Assembly: GCA_934401755.1 (NCBI GenBank)
Contig: CAKRSU010000021.1
Location: forward strand, 1 to 34,617
Direction of reading: 5' to 3'
Source of the DNA: an uncultured Oxalobacter sp.
GTDB taxonomy: Bacteria > Pseudomonadota > Gammaproteobacteria > Burkholderiales > Burkholderiaceae_D
Length of the DNA stretch: 34,617 nucleotides
The stretch's first letter is position 1, and each line of letters starts with the position of its first letter. Below are positions 20,944-30,154 of this stretch, piece after piece. The notes beneath the pieces were generated by a model. The model saw nothing but the letters and a program-made list of their open reading frames with translations, was not told the DNA's origin and did no database searches. The position numbers and the translations under genes are program-made.

Positions 20944-20972
20944 CTTGAAATCTTAAAAGACATCCCTATTTA
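20944..20972 (+). promoter_or_regulatory. Sigma-32 heat-shock promoter upstream of dnaK
   Basis: CTTGAAA (20944-20950), 13 bases, CCCTATTTA (20964-20972). It begins 8 bases after the grpE stop and has the same spacing as the grpE promoter. dnaK can therefore be transcribed independently of grpE. Confidence 0.85.
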
Positions 20973-21057
20973 CAAGCCAGGATAAGATGGACACGATGAA
21001 TAGAATTTCAGGCAATGTCCAAAAGAAAAGAATTTAAAGATTTGAAAGGAAAAACAA

Positions 21058-23001
21058 ATGTCCAAGATTATTGGTATTGATTTAGGAACCACAAACTCTT
21101 GCGTTTCGGTGATTGAAGGTGGTCAGCCACGCGTTATTGAAAATTCGGAAGGTGCACGTACAACGCCTTCTATTATCGCCTATATGGATGATGGTGAAAT
21201 TTTGGTTGGTGCACCAGCAAAACGTCAAGCCGTAACAAATCCTAAAAATACGCTTTATGCGGTTAAACGGTTGATTGGCCGTAAATTTAACGATGCAGAA
21301 GTTCAGCGTGATATTCCTATTATGCCTTTTTCTATTGTTCAGGCTGATAATGGAGATGCATGGGTTTCTGTTCAAGGCGATAAGAAGTTAGCCCCTCCTC
21401 AAGTTTCTGCTGAAGTGCTTCGTAAGATGAAAAAGACAGCAGAAGATTATTTAGGCGAAGAGGTTACTGAGGCGGTTATTACGGTTCCTGCTTATTTTAA
21501 TGATGCGCAGCGTCAAGCAACGAAAGATGCGGGACGTATTGCTGGCTTAGATGTTAAGCGGATTATTAATGAACCAACCGCTGCAGCATTAGCTTTTGGT
21601 CTTGATAAAGCTGGTAGTGGTGATAAGAGAGTGGCCGTCTATGACTTAGGGGGCGGTACTTTTGATATTTCCATTATTGAAATTGCTGACATTGATGGTA
21701 ATAAACAGTTTGAAGTATTGTCGACCAATGGCGATACCTTCTTAGGTGGTGAAGATTTTGACCAACGTATTATTGATTTTATTATTGATGAATTTAAGAA
21801 GACCAATGGCCTTGATCTGAAAAAAGATCCAATTGCATTACAGCGTATTAAGGCTTCGGCAGAACGTGCAAAAATTGAATTGTCTTCTTCTCAACAGACG
21901 GAAATCAATGAACCTTATATTGCAATGGTAAACGGAGCACCTGCTCATTTAAATATCCGTTTGACCCGTGCAAAATTGGAATCTTTGGCTGAAGAATTGA
22001 TTGAACGGACAATTGCCCCTTGCCGTACAGCATTAAAAGATGCCGGATTGAGCGCATCGGATATTGATGATGTTATTTTGGTGGGTGGGATGACTCGTAT
22101 GCCAAAAGTTCAAGAAAAGGTTAAAGAATTCTTTGGCAAAGAACCTCGTCGCGATGTTAATCCGGATGAAGCCGTTGCAGTTGGTGCTTCTTTGCAAGGA
22201 TCTGTTCTTTCCGGTGATCGTAAAGACTTGTTGTTATTGGATGTGACACCATTGTCCTTGGGTATTGAAACCTTAGGGGGTGTGATGACCAAGATGATTA
22301 AGAAGAACACAACGATTCCGACAAAATATAGTCAAGTGTTCTCGACAGCAGATGATAATCAACCTGCAGTAACCATCAAGGTTTGCCAGGGTGAACGTGA
22401 AATGGCTGCAGCCAACAAGGCTTTAGGTGAATTTAATTTGGAAGGTATTGCACCAGCACCTCGTGGTATTCCACAGATTGAAGTGACCTTTGATATTGAT
22501 GCAAATGGTATTTTGCATGTTAGTGCAAAAGATAAAGCAACGGGTAAAGAAAATAAGATTACCATTAAAGCAAACTCTGGTTTAACTGAAGAAGAAATCC
22601 AGCGTATGGTTAAAGATGCGGAAGTTAATGCAGCAGAAGACAAACGTATCCGTGAATTAACAGAAGCACGTAATCAAGGGGATTCTCTTGTTCATGCAAC
22701 CCGTAAGTCTTTGGACGAACATGGTGATAAGTTAGATCAGGGGACTAAAGACAATATTGAAGCTGCAATCAAGGAATTGGAAGAAGCTGTAAAAGGAGAT
22801 GATAAGGCAGCAATTGATGCGAAAATGCAGGCATTAGCTAGTGCAGCACAAAAACTTGGTGAAGCCGTTTATGCGGATCAGCAAGCAGCAGCCGGAGCTT
22901 CTGGCGCAGCAGGTGCAACGGGTGCTGCAGGCGCCGGAGCAGCCCCAAAAGATGACAATGTTGTTGATGCTGATTTTAAAGAAGTCAAGGATAAAGAATA
23001 A
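21058..23001 (+). CDS. dnaK: Chaperone DnaK (Hsp70)
   Basis: A 647-residue Hsp70 ATPase that binds unfolded peptides with DnaJ and GrpE. The nucleotide-binding domain starts [15 protein letters not shown] and contains [12 protein letters not shown] and [13 protein letters not shown]. The linker [19 protein letters not shown] leads to the substrate-binding domain and helical lid. The C-terminal tail is an Ala/Gly-rich stretch (about 616-634) ending [13 protein letters not shown], close to the usual Gram-negative C-terminus. AAAGGA lies about 7 bases before the ATG. Length is standard. Confidence 0.99.
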   Translation: MSKIIGIDLGTTNSCVSVIEGGQPRVIENSEGARTTPSIIAYMDDGEILVGAPAKRQAVTNPKNTLYAVKRLIGRKFNDAEVQRDIPIMPFSIVQADNGDAWVSVQGDKKLAPPQVSAEVLRKMKKTAEDYLGEEVTEAVITVPAYFNDAQRQATKDAGRIAGLDVKRIINEPTAAALAFGLDKAGSGDKRVAVYDLGGGTFDISIIEIADIDGNKQFEVLSTNGDTFLGGEDFDQRIIDFIIDEFKKTNGLDLKKDPIALQRIKASAERAKIELSSSQQTEINEPYIAMVNGAPAHLNIRLTRAKLESLAEELIERTIAPCRTALKDAGLSASDIDDVILVGGMTRMPKVQEKVKEFFGKEPRRDVNPDEAVAVGASLQGSVLSGDRKDLLLLDVTPLSLGIETLGGVMTKMIKKNTTIPTKYSQVFSTADDNQPAVTIKVCQGEREMAAANKALGEFNLEGIAPAPRGIPQIEVTFDIDANGILHVSAKDKATGKENKITIKANSGLTEEEIQRMVKDAEVNAAEDKRIRELTEARNQGDSLVHATRKSLDEHGDKLDQGTKDNIEAAIKELEEAVKGDDKAAIDAKMQALASAAQKLGEAVYADQQAAAGASGAAGATGAAGAGAAPKDDNVVDADFKEVKDKE

Positions 23002-23024
23002 TTGATTCTTTAAACGAGATAGAT

Positions 23025-23060
23025 CGCCGGGTCCTGTATGGTTTTGCCATTAACCCGGCG
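23025..23060 (+). repeat. GC-rich hairpin between dnaK and dnaJ
   Basis: CGCCGGGT (23025-23032) and ACCCGGCG (23053-23060) form a perfect 8-bp, nearly all G/C stem; ATGG/CCAT inside the 20-base loop can extend it. It stands out in an AT-rich region. The trailing sequence TTCTATTT is only a weak T-run, so it may be a partial terminator (attenuating dnaJ relative to dnaK) or an mRNA-stabilising 3' end. Confidence 0.6.
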
Positions 23061-23127
23061 TTCTATTTGAATGACTTAGATGAATTAATCACTATCAGTA
23101 GTCGTTTAAGGATGAGGAAGAATTAAA

Positions 23128-24252
23128 ATGGATAAACGGGATTTTTATGAAGTACTTGGCGTTGCTAGGGATGCTTCAGAAGCTGATATTAAAAAGGCTT
23201 ACCGCAAATTAGCAATGAAGTACCACCCAGATCGTAATCCTGATGACAAGACGGCAGAGGAAAAATTCAAGGAAGTCAAAGAAGCCTATGAAATCCTATC
23301 AGATGATCAAAAACGTAGTGCTTATGATCGATTTGGTCATGCTGGGGTTGATCCGAATGGAATGGGCGGTATGGGTGGTCGCGGTGGCGATCCTTTTGGT
23401 GGTGCATTTGGTGATATTTTTGGTGATATTTTTGGCGGTGGTATGGGAGGGCATAGTGGCCCGCAAGTCTATCGTGGATCGGATTTACGCTACAATTTAG
23501 AGATTACGCTTGAAGAGGCCGCAAAAGGTTGCGTGAAGACGATTCGTGTGCCAGCATGGAATAAATGCCAATCATGCGGTGGTTCAGGTGCTAAAAAAGG
23601 AACTTCACCAACAACTTGTACGACTTGCGGTGGTCATGGGCAAGTTCGTATGCAGCAGGGATTTTTTAGTGTTCAGCAAACTTGTCCGCATTGCCATGGA
23701 ACAGGGCAGATGATTAAAGAGCCTTGTCCAGATTGTCATGGGGAAGGGAATATCCGTACCAATAAAACATTGGAAGTTAAGATTCCTGCAGGTATTGATG
23801 AAGGGATGCGTATTCGTTCTTCTGGAAATGGGGAACCTGGACAAAATGGTGGGCCTGCTGGGGATTTATATGTTGAAATTCATATTCGGGAACATCAAGT
23901 ATTTACTCGGGATGCGGATCAATTGCATTGTGAAATTCCAATTTCTTTTGGAGTTGCTGCATTAGGGGGTGAAATTGAAGTCCCAACATTAAATGGTAAA
24001 GTGTCATTTAAGATTCCTGCAGGGACTCAAACCGGGCGGACTTTTCGTTTGAAAGGAAAGGGTATTAAAGGAGTACATTCTTATCAAGCAGGTGATTTAT
24101 TTTGTCATGTTCGAGTTGAGACACCTGTTCATTTGAATGATGAAGAAAAAGAATTACTTCGTCAATTTGATGCATTAATTGCTAAAGAGACCAGTAAACA
24201 TTCTCCACAAAGAAAAAGTTGGATGGATAAATTAAAAGATCTTTTTAGTTAG
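23128..24252 (+). CDS. dnaJ: Co-chaperone DnaJ (Hsp40)
   Basis: A 374-residue class A J-protein that stimulates the DnaK ATPase and delivers substrates. The J domain (1-70) has the essential HPD in [11 protein letters not shown] Gly/Phe-rich region (about 75-110) follows. The zinc region carries all four repeats: [24 protein letters not shown] and CPDCHGEG. The C-terminal substrate-binding domain is intact. GAGGAAG precedes the ATG. The gap after dnaK is 126 bases and contains a hairpin; no sigma-32 promoter is evident there, so dnaJ probably depends on read-through from dnaK. Confidence 0.98.
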   Translation: MDKRDFYEVLGVARDASEADIKKAYRKLAMKYHPDRNPDDKTAEEKFKEVKEAYEILSDDQKRSAYDRFGHAGVDPNGMGGMGGRGGDPFGGAFGDIFGDIFGGGMGGHSGPQVYRGSDLRYNLEITLEEAAKGCVKTIRVPAWNKCQSCGGSGAKKGTSPTTCTTCGGHGQVRMQQGFFSVQQTCPHCHGTGQMIKEPCPDCHGEGNIRTNKTLEVKIPAGIDEGMRIRSSGNGEPGQNGGPAGDLYVEIHIREHQVFTRDADQLHCEIPISFGVAALGGEIEVPTLNGKVSFKIPAGTQTGRTFRLKGKGIKGVHSYQAGDLFCHVRVETPVHLNDEEKELLRQFDALIAKETSKHSPQRKSWMDKLKDLFS

Positions 24253-24271
24253 AATATAAAGTTTCTTAAAT

Positions 24272-24310
24272 AGCCTCTGTTAGTTTTAGTTCTAAACAGA
24301 GGCTTTTTTT
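24272..24310 (+). terminator. Rho-independent terminator after dnaJ
   Basis: AGCCTCTGTT (24272-24281) and AACAGAGGCT (24295-24304) form a perfect 10-bp stem with a 13-base loop, followed by a T-run to 24310. It ends the grpE-dnaK-dnaJ unit, just before the convergent trmL end. Confidence 0.9.
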
Positions 24311-24311
24311 A

Positions 24312-24785
24312 TTAAAGTCCGTTTTTAAATGCATTTTGACGCCAGGCTTCATATACTGTAATGGCGACACTATTTGAGAGATTAAGGCTACGATTATTGG
24401 GCATCATTGGCAAACGTAATCGATGACCATTGGGGAAAAAACGATGAATAGCTTCAGCAAGTCCATGTGTTTCTGAGCCAAATATAAACCAATCTCCAGC
24501 ATGAAAGGTGGCATGCGTATAGTGAACCGTGTTTCCTTTCGTCGTCATGGCATACATTGTCATAGGATTCGGATTTTCTGCTAATAGAAAATCGTCCCAA
24601 TTGTGATGAATTTTTATGGAAACAAATTCATGATAATCTAGTCCTGCACGGCGCATTTTGGCATGATCAATCGGAAAACCCAGGGGTTCAACAAGATGAA
24701 GTTGGCAGCCAGTATTCGCACAAAGTCGGATGATGTTTCCTGTATTAGGAGGAATTTCAGGTTCGACAAGAACAATATTAAACAT
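24312..24785 (-). CDS. trmL: tRNA (cytidine/uridine-34 2'-O)-methyltransferase TrmL
   Basis: A 157-residue SPOUT-class methyltransferase that modifies the wobble base of tRNA-Leu isoacceptors. It begins MFNIVLVEPEIPPNTGNIIRLCANTGCQLHLVEPLGF, the characteristic N-terminal block. The knot motifs FIFGSETHGL and LRLPMMPNNRSLNLSNSVAITVYEAWRQ complete the SAM-binding trefoil. Length is normal for TrmL (YibK). It is convergent with dnaJ and divergent from the BioC-like gene. Confidence 0.95.
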   Translation of the reverse strand: MFNIVLVEPEIPPNTGNIIRLCANTGCQLHLVEPLGFPIDHAKMRRAGLDYHEFVSIKIHHNWDDFLLAENPNPMTMYAMTTKGNTVHYTHATFHAGDWFIFGSETHGLAEAIHRFFPNGHRLRLPMMPNNRSLNLSNSVAITVYEAWRQNAFKNGL

Positions 24786-24943
24786 AGATGATTCCTATTT
24801 TAGAATAGCGCTCTTATTTTGGAAGTTAGATGGTTGTCTAATATTTCCGAGGGCCATTATAGTCTTTAGTACAGGGATTCGCATTCTTTATGGAGATACT
24901 TGGGAATTCTTAAGATAAAAGCAGAATATGGACGAAGAAAAGC

Positions 24944-25786
24944 ATGCATATTGATGTCAAGAAAGTCAGAAAATTATTTGAAAAATTATCAAAAACACCG
25001 CATAGCGATTTTTTTTGGCGAGAGTGCTCAAAATATCTACACGAACGATTGTCAATGATGAAAGTAACGGTTGATTGTTTGGCTGATATGGGGTGTGGAA
25101 AAGGAGATGATCTTGTCTTACTTAAAGCGCATTTTCCTCAAGCATTAGCCATCGGGTTAGATAGTAGTTTTATACCGCTTAAGTGTGCTGATAAGCCATT
25201 CAATCAGAATGTTGGTTATGTTTGTGGTGATGCGGAAAATAGTCCATTTCGAAAAGAAACCTTTGATTTGATATGGTCCAATATGATGTTACATTGGGCA
25301 GAGGATATTGGAGGCGTATTAGCTGAATGGTATCAATTGCTTAAGCCACAAGGACTTTTACTATTTTCTTGTTTGGGATATCACTCATTACACCGTCTTT
25401 TTCATGTTTTTGGACAAATAAATGGCTACGATCATATTATGGCTTTTCCAGATTTTCAACAATTAGGGAATGCAATGGTTGAAACGGGATTTACTGCGCC
25501 TGTATTGGAACATGAATGGATTAATGTCACTTATCAGGATATTAATAAGTTATTGCAGGATATTCGTATATTTGGAGACAATCCATTGGTTGGTGCTAGA
25601 CAAGGCTTAATGGGGCAAAGGGCTTTTGCAAATTTATTAGAGGCTTTGGAAGGATTACGAGGTGATGATGGGATGATTACACTCCAATTTGAAGTAATTT
25701 TTGCTCATGCTTTTAAAACAATGGCATCTAAAAAGAGATTCAACATTGAAAGAGAAAAATCGGTGGCATTTTATGCCAAGATATAA
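24944..25786 (+). CDS. SAM-dependent methyltransferase, BioC-like
   Basis: A 280-residue class I methyltransferase. SAM-binding motif I is DMGCGKGDD (about residues 49-57), followed by GLDSS and a motif IV-like FDLIWSNMMLHWAEDI, which resembles BioC (malonyl-ACP O-methyltransferase, start of biotin synthesis) and the homolog found near comF and trmL in Burkholderiales. No other biotin gene is in the window, so the substrate is not established. The upstream gap of 158 bases from the divergent trmL should hold its promoter; TTGGAA-17-TATTTC (about 24820-24848) is one weak candidate. No clear terminator is seen after it. Confidence 0.72.
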   Translation: MHIDVKKVRKLFEKLSKTPHSDFFWRECSKYLHERLSMMKVTVDCLADMGCGKGDDLVLLKAHFPQALAIGLDSSFIPLKCADKPFNQNVGYVCGDAENSPFRKETFDLIWSNMMLHWAEDIGGVLAEWYQLLKPQGLLLFSCLGYHSLHRLFHVFGQINGYDHIMAFPDFQQLGNAMVETGFTAPVLEHEWINVTYQDINKLLQDIRIFGDNPLVGARQGLMGQRAFANLLEALEGLRGDDGMITLQFEVIFAHAFKTMASKKRFNIEREKSVAFYAKI

Positions 25787-25848
25787 GTAAATATTTCTCC
25801 ATCATTGTATGTTTAATATCTAGTCGGTCTAAAGAGAATTAATAGTCA

Positions 25849-26529
25849 TCAAATAGGCAGATAACGCATCCAAACAGTTCCATTCGGATATTGTTTGATT
25901 GATCCTATTAATTTCAGCTTAACAGGATTGTGCGTTTTATCTTGAATCCCATCAAAAACAGCAGTTTCTCCTGAACGCCCATCAATGCCAGGGGAGAACA
26001 TGATGCTAATTTCATTTAATAATTTAGCCGTCAAAAAGCTCCCATTAAGATGTCCTCCTCCAGTTAAAACAAGGCGTTTAACGGAAAATTGATCAGCGAG
26101 GATTTCCATGGCACGAGGTAGATCAATGCATCGTTTACCTGTTGCAATATAAGAAATTTTTTTCTGATGAAGGTAATCTAAGTATTCTAAAGAGACTTGT
26201 TCGCTGACTAAGCAAATTAGTGCTTTACTTTCGATATGGTTATTGGCCCATAGTAGTGTCCCTTTAGTATCTGTAATAATGTGATAGTTATTTGATAAAG
26301 TAGCTTGGTAGATCGTTTCTTTATCAATAGATTGATGAGATTTTGGCAAAAAAGTTCCCTTATCGGCATAGTGCATAATTGCTGTTGTTTTGCCATTGAT
26401 CATTGAGGGACAATTAAGTTCTTCAAGGGCTTCGTAATATTCATTGCCACAAATTTGTTCGGTCATATCGCAGTCAATACGACCATCAAGTGAAGCGAGC
26501 ATATGGCAGATAAGATAGGGTTTTTTCAT
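25849..26529 (-). CDS. Stand-alone RibD_C/dihydrofolate reductase-like reductase
   Basis: A 226-residue protein resembling the C-terminal reductase domain of RibD and the wider DHFR-like fold. The N-terminus PYLICHMLASLDGRID matches the family start (xASxDGRI), and LVLTGGGHLNGSFLTAKLLNEISIMFSPGIDGR matches the C-terminal NADPH and substrate block. No deaminase domain and no other riboflavin gene are adjacent. It likely reduces a pyrimidine, pterin or related compound with NADPH, but the substrate cannot be read from sequence. It lies downstream of rpoH on the same strand with a 111-base gap; no ribosome site is obvious. Confidence 0.75.
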   Translation of the reverse strand: MKKPYLICHMLASLDGRIDCDMTEQICGNEYYEALEELNCPSMINGKTTAIMHYADKGTFLPKSHQSIDKETIYQATLSNNYHIITDTKGTLLWANNHIESKALICLVSEQVSLEYLDYLHQKKISYIATGKRCIDLPRAMEILADQFSVKRLVLTGGGHLNGSFLTAKLLNEISIMFSPGIDGRSGETAVFDGIQDKTHNPVKLKLIGSIKQYPNGTVWMRYLPI

Positions 26530-26640
26530 GTTTATTTTTACGTTGCCGGAAGAAGAACTTCAAAAACTTCAAAATAATGGAACTTTTTTCAGATACAAAG
26601 TCTATTTTTGGCGCTTTTGAAAAACATAATGATTAAATAA

Positions 26641-27543
26641 TTATTGAAATGTTTGTAGCGTATTTTTCATTTTTTTTAGTGCAGCGGTTTCGATTTGCCG
26701 AATACGTTCTGCAGATACCCCAAATTCTGCTGCTAAATCGTGTAAGGTTGCCGATTCTCCATTTTCTTTATTGAGCCAACGAGCCTCAATAATGCGACGA
26801 GAACGAGGGTCCAATTTATCAAGCGCAGCGGCTAAACCTTCTGTTTGTAAAAGATCCTGCTGGCGACTTTCTAAAATAGCCGTTGGTTCTGAGTTTTCTG
26901 AAGATAGGTAAGAAATTGGGGCAAAATTCGTTTCATCATCATTATCTTGCGGATTTTCTAATGCAATATCATGCCCACCCATTCGGGTTTCCATTTCCAC
27001 AACTTCTTCATCTTTTACATTTAGCTTTTCTGCTAATGCGCGAATTTGCGCTTGAGTCATGGCCTCTGTACTGGTTTTATGGCTTCTCAAATTAAAGAAT
27101 AACTTTCGTTGTGCTTTTGTTGTTGCAACTTTAACCATTCGCCAATTACGTAGAATGTATTCATGAATTTCTGCTTTGATCCAATGAATCGCATAGGAGA
27201 CTAAGCGAACGCCCATTTCAGGATTAAAACGTTTAACGGCTTTCATCAAGCCAATATTGCCTTCTTGAATCAAGTCTGCGTGTGGTAAGCCATAACCAAG
27301 ATAAGAACGCGCAACAGAAACGACTAAACGTAAATGCGCCATAATCAACTGTTGTGCAGCTGCTAAATCGTTATTTTCTTGATAGTTTTTGGCAAGAAGA
27401 TTTTCTTGCTCTTGTGTCAAGATGGGTAATCGATTGACTTCAGCAATGTACGCTTCAAGATTCCCAAGCGAACCGGTGAAGGCTGGAGTCAATGCTCGAC
27501 TGCTGACTGTAGCCACAGGCATTTTTGCAGACTTTTTGTCCAT
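26641..27543 (-). CDS. rpoH: Heat-shock sigma factor RpoH (sigma-32)
   Basis: A 300-residue sigma factor that directs RNA polymerase to heat-shock promoters such as those before grpE and dnaK. Region 2 includes HLRLVVSVARSYLGYGLPHADLIQEGNIGLMKAVKRF and the -10 recognition WIKAEIHEYILRNWRMVK. The RpoH box QRKLFFNLRSHK distinguishes it from other group sigma factors. Region 4 carries the C-terminal helix-turn-helix (LHDLAAEFGVSAERIRQIE). An AGGGG ribosome site lies 9-10 bases upstream. It follows ftsY on the same strand after a 202-base gap, but the ftsE and ftsX genes found between them in E. coli are absent. Confidence 0.96.
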   Translation of the reverse strand: MDKKSAKMPVATVSSRALTPAFTGSLGNLEAYIAEVNRLPILTQEQENLLAKNYQENNDLAAAQQLIMAHLRLVVSVARSYLGYGLPHADLIQEGNIGLMKAVKRFNPEMGVRLVSYAIHWIKAEIHEYILRNWRMVKVATTKAQRKLFFNLRSHKTSTEAMTQAQIRALAEKLNVKDEEVVEMETRMGGHDIALENPQDNDDETNFAPISYLSSENSEPTAILESRQQDLLQTEGLAAALDKLDPRSRRIIEARWLNKENGESATLHDLAAEFGVSAERIRQIETAALKKMKNTLQTFQ

Positions 27544-27607
27544 TTTGATTAACCCCTTTTTTCTTTTCCCTATTAAATAAATAACCGATAAATAACAATA
27601 TAAGATT

Positions 27608-27616
27608 ATTCTAGCA
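27608..27616 (-). promoter_or_regulatory. Candidate extended -10 promoter of rpoH
   Basis: On the minus strand TGC-TAGAAT forms an extended -10 element about 65 bases before the rpoH start codon. No strong -35 hexamer is seen; the -35 region is occupied by the inverted repeat at 27617-27641. Extended -10 promoters can work without a good -35. Confidence 0.4.
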
Positions 27617-27641
27617 TTCTTCTTTTGAGAAAAAAGAAGAA
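27617..27641. repeat. 10-bp inverted repeat over the rpoH promoter region
   Basis: TTCTTCTTTT (27617-27626) and AAAAGAAGAA (27632-27641) are perfectly complementary with a 5-base spacer. The repeat abuts the proposed rpoH -10 element on its upstream side. It could be an operator, or a weak terminator of ftsY transcription; no T-run follows on the minus strand. Confidence 0.45.
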
Positions 27642-27745
27642 ATTGTAAGCAAATTTAATGCCAGTCTAATAGACAAGAATGAATACTATGGATCACTTTT
27701 CTAAATTTGTTGATAGAAGATTTTCGTCTATCTAGATGTTATCCA

Positions 27746-28723
27746 TTAATTTAATAGCGCATGAGCAAATTCTTCTGCTTTGAAAGGTTGGAGATCTTCA
27801 ATTTTTTCACCGACACCAATAAAATAAACGGGAATTGGATGAGTTTTTGCAATGGCCGCAAGAATGCCTCCTTTAGGAGTTCCATCAAGCTTGGTGATAA
27901 TTAATCCAGTTAAGCCTAATGCCTCATCAAATGCTTTAACTTGAGCCAGTGCATTTTGGCCTGTGTTGCCATCAATAACTAATAAAATCTCATGGGGGGC
28001 TGTTTCAAGCCCTTTTCCAATGACGCGTTTTACTTTTTTAAGCTCTTCCATGAGATGAAGTTGTGTCGGTAATCGACCGGCAGTATCGACCATGACAATA
28101 TCAATATGTTTTGCTTTAGCAGAATGAACCGCATCAAATGCAATCGCAGCAGGATCAGCCGATTCTTGAGCAATGACATTCACATTGTTACGTTCTCCCC
28201 AAATGAGTAATTGCTCACGGGCTGCCGCACGGAATGTGTCTCCTGCTGCAAGAAGAACGGATTGGCCATAGTTTTGCATATGTTTTGCCAGTTTTCCGAT
28301 CGTTGTTGTTTTACCAGCGCCGTTGACTCCGGTCATCATGACGATTAGGGGGGAATGTTTATTTAATTCAAAATCTTTTTCGAGAGGCTTTAATAGATTG
28401 ATTAATAAAGTCTGTAATTCCTGTTTAATTTGAGATGGAGTCGTTAATTTTTTATCTTTAACGAGTTGTCGAAGCTGTTCTAGCAAATATTCGGTAGCAG
28501 GCAGTCCTGCATCAGAGACTAGTAGAGCTGTTTCGAGTTCTTCATATAATTCTTCATCAATAGTTGTTCCGCCAAAGATATTAAGAGTCGATGCTGTTTT
28601 AACAAGGCTAGATTTCAGACGATTGAACCATGACTGTTTTTGTTCGGGTTTAGGTTGGGTTGTTAAAGCAGAGGAAGATTGTTCTTCTTCAGGCGATTTT
28701 TTTCTTTTAAAGAAACTGAACAT
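27746..28723 (-). CDS. ftsY: Signal recognition particle receptor FtsY
   Basis: The SRP receptor GTPase that docks ribosomes making membrane proteins at the Sec translocon. 325 residues: a short Lys/Glu/Gln-rich N-terminal region in place of the long acidic A domain of E. coli, then the helical N domain (LKSSLVKTASTLN onward). The G domain has GVNGAGKTTTIGKLA, DTFRAAAREQL, DTAGRLPTQ and TKLDGTPKGG. It is divergent from the M16 peptidase gene with a 74-base gap and upstream of rpoH. Confidence 0.97.
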   Translation of the reverse strand: MFSFFKRKKSPEEEQSSSALTTQPKPEQKQSWFNRLKSSLVKTASTLNIFGGTTIDEELYEELETALLVSDAGLPATEYLLEQLRQLVKDKKLTTPSQIKQELQTLLINLLKPLEKDFELNKHSPLIVMMTGVNGAGKTTTIGKLAKHMQNYGQSVLLAAGDTFRAAAREQLLIWGERNNVNVIAQESADPAAIAFDAVHSAKAKHIDIVMVDTAGRLPTQLHLMEELKKVKRVIGKGLETAPHEILLVIDGNTGQNALAQVKAFDEALGLTGLIITKLDGTPKGGILAAIAKTHPIPVYFIGVGEKIEDLQPFKAEEFAHALLN

Positions 28724-28797
28724 GGGATATCGTTTTACGTTAAAGTTAGCACAAAATATAGATATATGAATCTATCCATTTTATCAGAGCTGAGATT

Positions 28798-30147
28798 ATG
28801 AAAATTCAAAAATTGATCTTTTGTTGGATGTTTGTTTTGTTCGGTATACAAAATATGGCTCAAGCCGAATCACAACAAGAGTTTTGTTTAGAAAATGGCA
28901 TGAAAGTCATTGTTCGAGAAGATCATCGGGCGCCTGTTGCTGTCAATATGGTTTGGTATCGAGTAGGGTCAATGGATGAAACGAGCGGAACAACAGGTGT
29001 TGCTCATGTTTTAGAACATATGATGTTTAAAGGAACAGAAAAGTTTCCTGGGGGAAGTTTGAGCAAGACAGTTGCCCGTCTTGGGGGAAGAGATAATGCA
29101 TTTACGAATACCGATTATACAGGTTATTACCAGCAAGTACCTGCTCAATATCTTGAAAAAATGATTGAAATGGAAGCAGACCGAATGAATGGTTTGCTTT
29201 TTAAAAAAGAAGATTTTGATAAAGAGATCAAAGTTGTTCAAGAAGAGCGTCGTTGGCGGACAGAGGATAAACCTGAAGGTTTGTTAATTGAAGCTTTACG
29301 CGCAACAGCATTTACAGCGCATCCTTATCATTGGCCTGTTGTAGGATGGATGAGTGATTTGCAAGCGATGACGATAGATGATGCTGCTTCTTGGTATAAA
29401 AAATGGTATGCCCCAAATAACGCAACATTAGTGGTGGTTGGCGATGTCAATGCACAAGATGTTTATAAAATGGCACGAAAGTATTTTGGTCCATTAACAA
29501 AAAAATCATGGGTTAAGACGAAACCTCAAACAGAACCAATGCAGCGTGGAATTCGTCAAGTTGTTATTCAGGCTCCAGCAGAAAATCCAACTGTTGTATT
29601 AGCTTATAAAGTACCCTCTTTAAGAGATGTTGAAAAAGATGATGATGTGTATGCATTAGATGTATTGTCATCGGTATTAGATGGTTATGAAAATGCTCGT
29701 ATGCAGGCTAATTTAGTCCATAAAGAAAAGATAGCATTAGATGTCGGAACGGAATATTCAGCAATTGGAAGAGGGCCTTCTTTATTTGTGTTAAGTGCGG
29801 TTCCTGCCAAAAATGTATCTATTGAAACAATTAAGAACAAATTACGTCAATCTGTTGCTGATATTGCAAAACAAGGAATTTCTGAAGAGGAATTACGTCG
29901 AGTAAAAACACAACTGATTGCGGCGCAAGTTTATAAGCGAGATTCTATGTTTGGACAAGCGATGGAAATTGGTCTTTTTGAGATGTCAGGCATTGGAAGT
30001 CAGCGAATTGATCGTGTTATCGAAAAATTAAAAGCAGTTACAGCAGAACAGGTCAAACAAGTTGCGAATAAATATTTTACGGAAGATCAATTAACGGTTG
30101 CTGTCTTAGCACCTATTGCTTTGCCATCCCAGCAGAAATCAAAATAA
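28798..30147 (+). CDS. Periplasmic M16 zinc peptidase (active subunit)
   Basis: A 449-residue insulinase-family metallopeptidase. A Sec signal peptide ends at about AQA-ES (residues 21-24). The inverted zinc motif HVLEH is at residues 70-74, and the downstream helix with VVQEERR supplies the third metal ligand, so it should be catalytic. The C-terminal half is the second M16 fold. It is followed 7 bases later by a homolog lacking the zinc motif, implying an active/inactive heterodimer as in mitochondrial processing peptidase-type pairs. The substrate is unknown; periplasmic peptide turnover is a reasonable inference. It diverges from ftsY. Confidence 0.9.
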   Translation: MKIQKLIFCWMFVLFGIQNMAQAESQQEFCLENGMKVIVREDHRAPVAVNMVWYRVGSMDETSGTTGVAHVLEHMMFKGTEKFPGGSLSKTVARLGGRDNAFTNTDYTGYYQQVPAQYLEKMIEMEADRMNGLLFKKEDFDKEIKVVQEERRWRTEDKPEGLLIEALRATAFTAHPYHWPVVGWMSDLQAMTIDDAASWYKKWYAPNNATLVVVGDVNAQDVYKMARKYFGPLTKKSWVKTKPQTEPMQRGIRQVVIQAPAENPTVVLAYKVPSLRDVEKDDDVYALDVLSSVLDGYENARMQANLVHKEKIALDVGTEYSAIGRGPSLFVLSAVPAKNVSIETIKNKLRQSVADIAKQGISEEELRRVKTQLIAAQVYKRDSMFGQAMEIGLFEMSGIGSQRIDRVIEKLKAVTAEQVKQVANKYFTEDQLTVAVLAPIALPSQQKSK

Positions 30148-30154
30148 AGGATAG

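Noticed and set aside
17474..21057. CIRCE element (TTAGCACTC-N9-GAGTGCTAA) near nadK, grpE or dnaK
   Set aside because: I looked for it in the gaps before each gene and found no such inverted repeat.
23066..23098. A sigma-32-like promoter in front of dnaJ (TTTGAAT ... CACTATCA)
   Set aside because: The spacing is about 17 bases rather than 13 and both elements deviate from the two clear promoters upstream.
27712..27732. GATAGA/TCTATC hairpin as a terminator of ftsY
   Set aside because: The stem is only 6 bp and AT-rich, with a 9-base loop and no T-run on the minus strand.
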